From contig CM060312.1 in NCBI GenBank assembly GCA_030674185.1, positions 35,206,862-35,270,861 on the forward strand: a DNA stretch of 64,000 bases. Reading direction: 5' to 3'. A program made the position numbers and the translations under genes. The stretch's first letter is position 1. Each line of letters starts with the position of its first letter. Source of the stretch: Monoplex corrugatus (lineage: Eukaryota; Mollusca; Gastropoda; Littorinimorpha; Ranellidae). The notes under the pieces were generated by a model. That model saw only the letters and a program-made list of their open reading frames with translations. It was not told the origin of the DNA and did no database searches. Positions 54,490 to 62,639 of the stretch are shown here, piece after piece.

Positions 54490-55775
54490 TTCATGTCCTG
54501 AAATTTGTATGAATTTATTTTGCTTCTGCTGCGTTGTTTAATTTAAACAAAGGAATATAGGACCTAATGTACAAAGTCTAAACGTCATAAACCATTTTCA
54601 AAGTCAACACTGTTCCAATCTCTAAATGAACTCATCAGCTGTGACTTTCGTCACACATGCTGATATTGATGATATTGTGACCCCATTTTATTCCTTTCTA
54701 CATTAGAGTAAGCTGCTTCTACTCTGCCAAGATGTTCTAATAGTGTAAAGTTACTGATGAAACTAAACAAACTTACTCTTTTGATGTCCCTTTTAAAAAA
54801 GAAAGCAACCTTTTCACATCACTCAGGAACTTAGAAGTTTAATGTACATCAGCCTTGGGCCACAATACAAACAATGGAACAGGTGGGGATGAAATCAGGA
54901 TTTTGTTCACTTTCATGCATATTTACAACCAATTTATGTAACCACAATCACAGGAAACCTATTCTAGTCCATAGTGACACATGATCATTTTCACTTAGTC
55001 AATAGGTGTTACTGTAGACTGATGGAACGTTAAATCTTGCATGAGTAATTGGAACTCTAAAATTATATATATGTTCATTCTGTGAATGTAATTTTTTTTC
55101 CTTTTCAAAGAAATCTTAAATTATCTGATGCTTATGTATCTATCTCAGTCTCTAAATGTTTTAGACCATTCCTGTACTTATAAAAACTATCATTCCCTGT
55201 TTAAATGCACACAGGAAAGTTTTCACATTGCCAACACCTTATTGCAACCACATAATATTAAACTAAGCTTCACACACATTTTTCTTATTCTTGAAGCCCA
55301 GCATTCTTTCCCAGATATGTCTAGTTCAAGTAACATTTGATAAGCATTTATAAAGGTAACCACTCTCTGTTCACTTACAGTAGTTTAAAAGCAGTATCCA
55401 ACACAGCCAGTCTAAGTGTTAACATACACCATTTTGTTAGGTATCTTTATTGTACTCCCAAGACTCATTTGCTCAACATCATATGTAGCCTACTTTCTTT
55501 ATTTGTTCCAATCCCTTCAATCCACATATGCCAGAAGAATACAACAAAAACCAGCTGGATTGTACATCAAACATTTTAAAGAAAATATCTGTGCTCATAT
55601 CTTTGTATTTTGGAAAGCTCTATTCAGCTATGAGCTTCTTTCTTACCCTTTATCTCTGAATGTTCTGTCCTAAGCCAAAATATCCATGCTGATCCACCAC
55701 TTCTAATCAAATACCCACCTATGCTGTAAGATACAGAAAACGTATGAGGGGCCATCTGGCTGAAAGCTACAAGAG
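54490..55775. other. No gene or element recognised
   Basis: AT-rich sequence. The frames at 55128-55340, 55337-55579 and 55416-55673 have no domain I recognise. Confidence 0.4.
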
Positions 55776-55779
55776 TTTG

Positions 55780-56945
55780 TCATGTAGCACAAGAGCAGAA
55801 ACATAGACTATAACAACTACATAACCATTGCTGTCATCAGTCACGCCAGCAAAATCCTGCTCATCGTAATACTAAACAGAATGAAATCAAAAGTGAAAGG
55901 GGAGCTGTCAGACTGTAATGCAGGTTACTGGGCCAACAGGAACCTTTGTGTCATCAACATGGAAAAGATTCTGTACAGAAAGATGCAGAGGGCAAGAAGG
56001 CAGGTCTAAACCTAAATGTCAAGAGGACAAAAGTAATGCACATGGAGAAAAAAGTCAAGCCTATTGAGGTATTCAAATCAACAAGACTGCTCTAGAAAAT
56101 GTGAGTGACTCTAAATATCTAGATTCAATTTAAGCTCATGTTGGTATCTGTACTCACCTGTCACCTGTCAGCATCATTGGGTTTGATTGTAGCCTCAGCA
56201 GTAAACTTCAAGACAACTCTCTTCCATTCTCTCTAGTCTTTGACTTCTCTGTGTTATTTGGTATACCCTCAACTTGCTAATAGTGAGAAAAGAAGGTAGG
56301 GTAAGAGCATCCAAACATTCAAATAAATAAAACAAACGAAGAACATCTAACATTTCAAGTATCTAGGATCTGTAAAAGCGAATGATGGCTCCTGCACCAA
56401 AGATGTGAAAACAAGAATTGGTATGGCAAAACAAAATATGGTCCAGTTAAATAACGTATGAAAAGACAGAGGGCTTCCCAGAGATGAAAAAAATTAAGAA
56501 TCCTGAACATTTTTGTTTGGCTTGTTTTAATGTATGGTTCCAAAGCCTGGACACTAAGAAAAGACGAAGAAAATATAATCAATGCAGCAGAAATGTAGCT
56601 CTGTAGACGACTTCTCAGAGTCAAATGGACAGATAGAAGAACAAACGAAAGGAACTGAATGATAGGCGCCAACTTCTAACAGAGATCAACAAAATAAAGG
56701 TGAAATATGTAGGCCATGCGATCAGGAACACCAAAACAGATTTGACATCAACGGTCCTGCAGAGGACAGTTGAGGCGAGGAGAAGGACAACCGCACACTA
56801 TTTCAACAACATCGCTGGTGTCTGTGATCTGGGGACCCAGGAAGTCGCCCATAGATGCCTCAATTGTGTGACCAGAGAAGACTTGTGACGTCGAGCGTGG
56901 CTCCTACTGCCGATCCCGGCGAAGGAGTGAGGTGAGGTGAGGTGA
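55780..56945 (+). pseudogene. Non-LTR retrotransposon relic, family B copy 2 (AGGTG-tailed)
   Basis: Plus strand: AGLNLNVKRTKVMH-like, then a block identical in order to copy 1 (AAAACAAGAATTGGTATGGC). Then SKAWTLRKD, RRLLRVKWTDRRTNE and KVKYVGHAIRNTKTDL, then the C-terminal VCDLGTQEVAHRC. It ends in GAGTGAGGTGAGGTGAGGTG. The (AGGTG)n 3' tail is shared with copy 1 and differs from the (GAT)n tail of family A. Confidence 0.78.
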
Positions 56946-57324
56946 AACTGCTGTGTTACGGTAGTGAAGTTGTTCATATAGGAGGTGGGTGGTCTGTTTG
57001 GATTTCTTTTGGCTTCAATTTTTTCTCACAATACTGTTGTCATTAAACTTATGTTGGTTAGTTTTCTTTCTTTGATTTCTGCCAGCACTTGACATTGGAC
57101 TGTGAGTTTATTCGAAATTTCGGCAATGTTTTGGCGTGACCTGGGTCAGCCTTCATGGCTAGCATATTGCCTCAGAGACATAAAGCTACACCGTATGTTG
57201 CCTGGACCTAGCAATCCCCTACTTTGTCCTGCTTCCACCTACCAGGTTCATGGACACAGGTTTGGGTTCGTACTAAAGACGTCAGGGTTGTACTGTAGAC
57301 AGCAAAATTAGAGTAGGAACGGCA

Positions 57325-57632
57325 TAACAGAAAATGATCTAACTGAACAACATTCAGAAAGACAAAAGCATGCCAACAGCTTCTAAAGTCAAAATACTAA
57401 AATGTTTCATCTGGACAGTACTGCTACATGGCTGTGAAGACTGGACATGCAGAAAAACACCACATGAAAAAAGAATCGAAGCAGCAGAGCTGTTACAGTT
57501 TCTTAGAGTCGAATGGATTGGTAAAAGAACGACTAAAGCATTTAAGGCAAACTCGCAGTCCAATATCAATTGCTGACAGAAGTCAACAAAAGAAAAACGA
57601 AATACGTCGGCCATTTGACCCACAAGTCCAAC
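57325..57632 (+). pseudogene. Non-LTR RT C-terminal relic
   Basis: SKVKILKCFIWTVLLHGCED then WTCRKTPHEKRIEAAELL: the ILY(G)CExWTL and RIxAxExxxxR motifs of non-LTR ORF2. It is cut off at about 57630, where Penelope-type sequence starts on the same strand. Confidence 0.7.
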
Positions 57633-57639
57633 ATAACTT

Positions 57640-58090
57640 AATGACAACAAACCTAAATGCAGGACATGTCCTTTCGTGTGCATGGCCACCACAGTCAAAG
57701 GCCCCAAAACTCATATGAAAATTACAAAACATTTCAACTGTCAAACCTATAACATTGTCTACGTGATCAGCTGTTCTAAATGTTTTCAACTGTATATTGG
57801 TGAAACTGGACGTACCCTTGATACACGTTTCAAAGAACACTTGGCTGATATCCGACATCAAAGAGATAAAACTATCTCAAATCATTTCAACCAATCAGAC
57901 CACTCAGTCAACGACAATCGAGTGAAAGGTCTGTGGATTCTATACAATAACAGCACCATAGACAAGAAAGACAGAGAATCCCAACTCATAGATAAACTTG
58001 GAACACGCAAGCCACATGGTCTCAATGACAAACCATAAAGAATTACTCAACAGAATCCAGTGAATGCCACTTCATGTACTTTTATCTGGA
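57640..58090 (+). mobile_element. Penelope-like element, 5'-truncated, GIY-YIG endonuclease domain intact
   Basis: An open frame (stop at 58036-58038) has KCRTCPFV and later HMKITKHF, a CCHH-type linker finger known from GIY-YIG-bearing Penelope elements. The GIY-YIG core follows: NIVYVISCSKCFQLYIGETG, then LDTRFKEHLADIRH (catalytic Arg), then ISNHFNQSDHS and a Glu in DRESQLIDKLGT. The nuclease nicks DNA to prime reverse transcription in this class. The RT half is missing, so the copy is 5'-truncated but its endonuclease part carries no stop. The downstream TG tract is interrupted by the LTR element. Confidence 0.88.
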
Positions 58091-58117
58091 CATGACTCTT
58101 TGTTCGTGTACTTTTAC

Positions 58118-58118
58118 C

Positions 58119-58176
<58 letters not shown>

Positions 58177-58234
58177 CGTGTGTATGTGTGTGCTTGTGTG
58201 TGTTTGTGTGTGTATGTCTATGTGTGTGAGTGTG
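58118..58234. repeat. (TG)n microsatellite, target of the LTR element
   Basis: A TG tract of about 110 bp whose right remainder (GTGTGTTTGTGTGTATTCAC) resumes at 61169, after the LTR element. Confidence 0.95.
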
Positions 58235-58421
58235 TGTGACGTGTGTTAACAGTAAACAGCGTGCGGATAACAGCACGGCATGATATTCGTTTAAATGATA
58301 ACTGATTGCTGTTCACTGTGATATGTATATATACTGTAGTCAGTTGAGAATCAGAGAGCGACGAGTAAAGACGTAGAAGCATTGCCCTGTCTTCCGAGTT
58401 GGCTGTAGAAAGAACGAAACA
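58235..58421 (+). repeat. 5' LTR
   Basis: TG...CA ends, 187 bp. A TATATATAC string near its middle may serve as the TATA box. Identical to the 3' LTR except at one base. Confidence 0.95.
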
Positions 58422-58440
58422 TGGTGTCAGAATCGTGATT
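58422..58440 (+). promoter_or_regulatory. Primer-binding site of the LTR element, tRNA-Leu-like
   Basis: TGGTGTCAGAATCGTGATT directly follows the 5' LTR. TGGTGTCAG is complementary to the common 3' end (CTGACACCA) of animal tRNA-Leu. The later positions fit less well. Confidence 0.6.
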
Positions 58441-58486
58441 ACGAACTCCAACAAAAATCCAGAATATTGAAGACAAAAGTTCAACC

Positions 58487-60031
58487 ATGGAAGATGAACA
58501 AGAAGAGAGAAGAACCAGTCGACGACATGCCAAGATTCCCTTGCCTGCTAAACTTGATGTGGATGGAGGAAACCTGCAGAGCAGCTGGAGGAAATTCAAG
58601 AGGCTTTGGGACAGCTATGAAATTGTGACAACACAGACAGAAGAAGACTCAACATACAGAACAGCAGTTTTTCTTTCTTGCATCGGGCTGGATGCTATGG
58701 ACATCTATGAAGGATTGGCGTTTGCTAATGAAGCTGAAAGAAATGACATTGACACTGTTCTCCAGAAATTCGAAGAATACTGTTTGGGTTCAACCAATGA
58801 AACTTACGAAGCATTCAGATTCAACTGCAGACATCAAGCAGCAGGAGAATCTATCGAACAGTTTGTAGCAGAACTGCGGAGACTGATCAAGACCTGTAAC
58901 TATGGTACACTGGAAGACAGACTGTTGAGAGATCAAATCGTACTGGGTGTACATGACGAGACTCTGCGATCAAAATTACTGGAAGTGCGACAGCTGACAT
59001 TGACTGCATGTATTGATATGTGCAGAGCGCATGAATCAAGTCAACAACAAACCGTCCAAATGATGAGAAAAACGCAGGACACGCAGGAAGTCCAAGCTTT
59101 CAAAGATAAGAAGACAGCAAAGCAGTATAGCAAAGGAAACAAACCAGAGTACAGAGAAAAATGCGGATATTGTGGTGGAAAGCACCCAAGAGCAAAAGAG
59201 AAATGTCCAGCATTTGGAAGAAAATGCAAAGCTTGTGGAGGAAATAATCACTTTGCTTCATGCTGCAGAACACCCAAGAAAAATCAAAAGAAAACAAGAG
59301 TTCAGCACTTCGAAGAAGAAGAGACTGATACTGAAAGCGATAATGAAATCCTCGGGATCGAAGACAAAACCAGAAAAAAGGAGAGAAACATACGAGCAAA
59401 AATGCTGATAAATGAGATGCCGGTAAGATTTCTTCTTGACACAGGTGCAACAACAAACGTGATGTCTGAGAGCCTGTACAGAGAAGTCACAGGAGATGAA
59501 AGAAAGTCTGACCTGCAAGAGACGAAGATGAAGCTGGTGATGTTCAACGGAACAGAAATGAAGCCTGTGGGGGAGATAGTGCTGCGAGTGAAAAACCCCA
59601 AGAACAGAAGGAAATACAAAGTCAACTTCGCGATCACCAAAACGGACTGTAAGCCAGTACTGGGACTGAAAGCTGTACAGCACATGCAATTGTTGACGAT
59701 CAATGAAGAGAACATTGCAACGATAGCGGCGAATCAGAAAGATTTATTTGAGATTGATCGGTTACAAACAAGAGAATCCAAAGAGGTCATCATCTGTCTG
59801 AAGAGACACTTGGCAAGACACGGAATACCAGAACGCCTGACAACAGACTGTGGAACTCAATTCACATCAAACCAGTTTGGAAAGTTCAGAAAAACATATG
59901 GGTTTGAACACGTAACAAGCTCACCACACTACCCAGTCCAATGGAAAAGCAGAGAGCGCGGTGAAAGCTGCAAAGACGTGCATGAAGAAAGCAGAACACA
60001 ACAATCAAGACCCCTTCCTCGCTTTACTTGA
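58487..60031 (+). CDS. Gag-protease polyprotein fused in frame to an integrase fragment (514 codons)
   Basis: The N-terminal about 200 residues are capsid-like (WRKFKRLWDSYE, FNCRHQAAGESIEQFVAELR). Two zinc knuckles follow at 226-260 (CGYCGGKH and CKACGGNNHFASCC). The retropepsin active site DTGA is at 318-321, and GLKAVQHM ends the protease-like part (about 393-400). At about residue 419 (near 59741) the protein passes without a stop into integrase core (LARHGIPERL, then TTDCGTQF with the second catalytic Asp, 454). RT, RNase H, the integrase zinc domain and the first catalytic Asp are gone. A frameshift at 59933-59939 then diverts the frame just before the third catalytic residue. Confidence 0.92.
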   Translation: MEDEQEERRTSRRHAKIPLPAKLDVDGGNLQSSWRKFKRLWDSYEIVTTQTEEDSTYRTAVFLSCIGLDAMDIYEGLAFANEAERNDIDTVLQKFEEYCLGSTNETYEAFRFNCRHQAAGESIEQFVAELRRLIKTCNYGTLEDRLLRDQIVLGVHDETLRSKLLEVRQLTLTACIDMCRAHESSQQQTVQMMRKTQDTQEVQAFKDKKTAKQYSKGNKPEYREKCGYCGGKHPRAKEKCPAFGRKCKACGGNNHFASCCRTPKKNQKKTRVQHFEEEETDTESDNEILGIEDKTRKKERNIRAKMLINEMPVRFLLDTGATTNVMSESLYREVTGDERKSDLQETKMKLVMFNGTEMKPVGEIVLRVKNPKNRRKYKVNFAITKTDCKPVLGLKAVQHMQLLTINEENIATIAANQKDLFEIDRLQTRESKEVIICLKRHLARHGIPERLTTDCGTQFTSNQFGKFRKTYGFEHVTSSPHYPVQWKSRERGESCKDVHEESRTQQSRPLPRFT

Positions 60032-60743
60032 GCTGAGAAACATCCCGACAGAGACTGTAAACAGTTCGCCTGCTCAGAGACTGTTCGGCAGAAGAACACG
60101 AACACAAGTGCCGACGTCAAAGACATTACTCCAACCTACAGTTGTACCAATCAAGAAAGAACTTGAGAAAAGGAAACTGAAGCAAGCGCACTACTACAAC
60201 AGAAGCGCAGTAGAGCTGACAGAACTGAGTCCGGGACAGATTGTGAAATTCCAACCTCCAGGATCCAAAAAGTGGATCAGCGCCAAAGTAGACCAACAGG
60301 TGAACATCCGGTCATACAACATTCGCACAGAGGACGGACGTCAGTACGGAAGGAATCGTCGTCAGCTACGAGACACAACAGAAACGGAGCTTCAGCAGAC
60401 AATCAACCCTCAACGACTTGTCCAGAGAAGGATGATTTCTGGAAGACATCAGGAAAGCGACACATCAGGCAAGCAACAGCAAATCATCATTCCATCAAAA
60501 CAGATGCTGGAAGATAACAAGAAAACTGGAACTGGAACAGATGTCAGGACGCCAGCATCGTCTGTCCGTGAGAACTCATCTGATCAGTCACCAGTCATCA
60601 AAGTGTCTGAGACAACCAGCATCAAGGAGCCAGATGAAGTTATCAAACAAACAAGCTCAGGACAACCCGAACCAGTTAGTTCTCCTTACAGAACAAGATC
60701 TGGAAGACAAAGCAAAAGGCCAGATTTCCTGAAATATGAATGA
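59940..60743 (+). pseudogene. Integrase C-terminal part in a shifted frame
   Basis: Continues the integrase after the frameshift: NGKAES (with the catalytic Glu), then SPAQRLFGRRTR, ELSPGQIVKFQPP and WISAKVDQQ. The tail ends SPYRTRSGRQSKRPDFLKYE and a stop. The order matches the C-terminal domain and conserved end (RxSRxxRxPxY) of Ty3-type integrases. It is open for 267 codons but lacks its own start, so it is expressed only if a frameshift occurs. Confidence 0.88.
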
Positions 60744-60969
60744 AACTGAAGACTCTACCACAATCAGATAAACTGAAAGCATTGCGAAATATGGACATGA
60801 TGATGATGGATAGTATAATGATCAGAGATAAAATGAGGTGAATGAATGATTGGGCCCTGTGCGTGAGAATGAGTGTTTGTTAAGTTAATGTTGTGATAAA
60901 GGTAGGAGACACATTTATTTCGTATGGACTGAAAGATAGGAAAAATGATTCATTGATTTTGTTTCCTTA

Positions 60970-60981
60970 AAGAAAGGGAGA
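60970..60981 (+). promoter_or_regulatory. Polypurine tract of the LTR element
   Basis: AAGAAAGGGAGA immediately precedes the 3' LTR and would prime plus-strand synthesis. Confidence 0.75.
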
Positions 60982-61168
60982 TGTGACGTATGTTAACAGT
61001 AAACAGCGTGCGGATAACAGCACGGCATGATATTCGTTTAAATGATAACTGATTGCTGTTCACTGTGATATGTATATATACTGTAGTCAGTTGAGAATCA
61101 GAGAGCGACGAGTAAAGACGTAGAAGCATTGCCCTGTCTTCCGAGTTGGCTGTAGAAAGAACGAAACA
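60982..61168 (+). repeat. 3' LTR
   Basis: 187 bp with one base difference from the 5' LTR. Followed by GTGTG and the rest of the split TG tract. Confidence 0.95.
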
Positions 61169-61173
61169 GTGTG

Positions 61174-61885
61174 TGTTTGTGTGTATTCACTTGAATGTAT
61201 AAGTATTAACTTCCTTGTACTTTACGCAGATGTTTTGTTTATACAGCTTGGATAAATCTATGCATTGCATCTTCTTTTATTGTGCCCTTGAGTCCATGCA
61301 TATTTTATCAATGATACTTTCTTTCCCCCTTTCCATATCTTATCCAGCGGAAATTCCTGAAATGGACCACATCATCACCAACTTCCCATCTCATTGAGGT
61401 CTTGTCTATGCAGCTGCAAATCTGCCCCCTCCCCCTCCCCCTTTTTTAAAAAAAAATAATCTGTTCTAATTCTCGGTTCACAAGACAGGCCCAGCCGCGT
61501 CTGACTAAGGGTTTTTACTCCAGGTACTCCGGTTTTCCCTTCAGCCCCTTGGCTGTTGGTTTAGGATGTTTTTCTTCCTATTCCAAGGTCAGACTGGATT
61601 CGTTGCACTAGGCACGATCCATTTACATCAGCCTTACCACATAGTTATAGCCCTGGACCCTCTTCAGGACAAAACAATACTAATATGGCATGACCACTTT
61701 TCAAATTGCAGAATTCACCTCACTTACCCTTTGACATCATATTTGCCTCACCTCGCCCCACTTTTTACCATTACTCACAAACACATTGCAATTTCATTTA
61801 GTGCCTTTCTCCAACTGGACGAAGCAACAGGGAAGTTTCAGTATGTTTCATATAATTTTGTATCTGGTGTTTGTTTGTTTGTAAT
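61174..61885 (+). other. Probable remainder of Penelope-element 3' flank; no gene
   Basis: TG remnant, C-rich and A-rich patches, and an open frame (61566-61994) without a recognised domain. I place it as 3' sequence of the Penelope copy or its flank because the hairpin motif at 61888 follows it. Confidence 0.35.
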
Positions 61886-61887
61886 CT

Positions 61888-61925
61888 TACGCTTGACAAA
61901 GGCCAGTTGGCCGAAAATTTGCGCC
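61888..61925 (+). other. Hammerhead-like stem-loop motif
   Basis: CTTGACAAAGGCCAGTTGGC followed by CGAAAATTTGCGCC: the stem GGCC-AGTT-GGCC lies between TTGACAA and GAAA. In a hammerhead ribozyme the order is CUGANGA, stem II, GAAA. Penelope-like elements are known to carry hammerhead motifs. Here TTGACAA departs from the core and stem III is not seen, so at best it is a decayed relic. Confidence 0.35.
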
Positions 61926-62014
61926 TGTCTTGTTGTTGTATTAAATGCACGTTCTGATTCTATTTTTGTGTTTTTCTGGTTCCTGTTTGCTTGAACGCGG
62001 GCAGTCACACTTGT

Positions 62015-62228
62015 CTGGTTTAATGACAACAGTTTTGCAGGGGAAAATTGAGGCCAAAACAAATCAGGACAGACCACCCACCTCGTAGGCCTATATAAAC
62101 ATCACTGACATCAGCAGTTTGAATGTCCACGAAGTAGCACAGAGGAATCAAGATTGGATTGAATGAAGGAGAGTTGTTGTGACGTCTGCTGCAGCGCTAC
62201 CAATCGGACTCGATGATGCTGACAGATT
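62015..62228 (+). pseudogene. Non-LTR 3' coding relic
   Basis: TVLQGKIEAKTNQDRPPTS, then ITDISSLNVHEVAQRNQDWI, then RRVVVTSAAALPIGLDDADR. This is the same terminal pattern as the piece at 34700-35045 (LDIQEVVYKSQDR, RVVVSKSAAANIQPSDADR). Little sequence precedes it, so it is a short 5'-truncated copy. Confidence 0.65.
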
Positions 62229-62639
62229 AGGGGTGAACCTTGTAACATTGTCAAAACATTGTTCTTGACTTTCCTCTTTTTTAAGCCCCCTTTCCTGAAA
62301 AAAAACCATGATCTTTTCTTTTTGCAATGTTTACCATCAGTTTCATGTTATCACAATAATTCTGTAAGACTCATAGCAGATTCTGTAACACGCATGGTGT
62401 TGTTGACAAGCTGTATACCATGTGGTCACTTTTCTTACACATCATTGGTTGACAAACGCTTAAAAAGAGCATAGAGAAGAGTCACAGCCCTGGTAGCATC
62501 CGCATCCAAAACAGAGAACCAAATAAAGTATCGGTACCGGTATCTCACAATACTACTAAATTTTTTAAAGGCTTCTTAGAGCTTTTTTTTTTTTTTTGCT
62601 AGTCCTCGTACACTCTGAGAGTGGTAGGACTTTAAGATC

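Larger units (their letters stand above)
58235..61168 (+). mobile_element. Young, internally deleted Ty3-type LTR retrotransposon (2934 bp)
   Basis: Two 187-bp LTRs (58235-58421 and 60982-61168) start TGTGAC, end GAAACA, and differ at one base (the ninth, G against A). A 5-bp duplication GTGTG lies on each side (58230-58234 and 61169-61173), though the TG tract weakens its specificity. A primer-binding site follows the left LTR and a polypurine tract precedes the right one. Inside are gag, protease and the distal part of integrase; RT, RNase H and the proximal integrase are missing. The low LTR divergence means the deleted form itself, or its parent, inserted recently. Confidence 0.95.

Noticed and set aside
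61888..61925. Active hammerhead ribozyme
   Set aside because: The core reads TTGACAA rather than CTGANGA and no stem III was found. Kept only as a possible relic.
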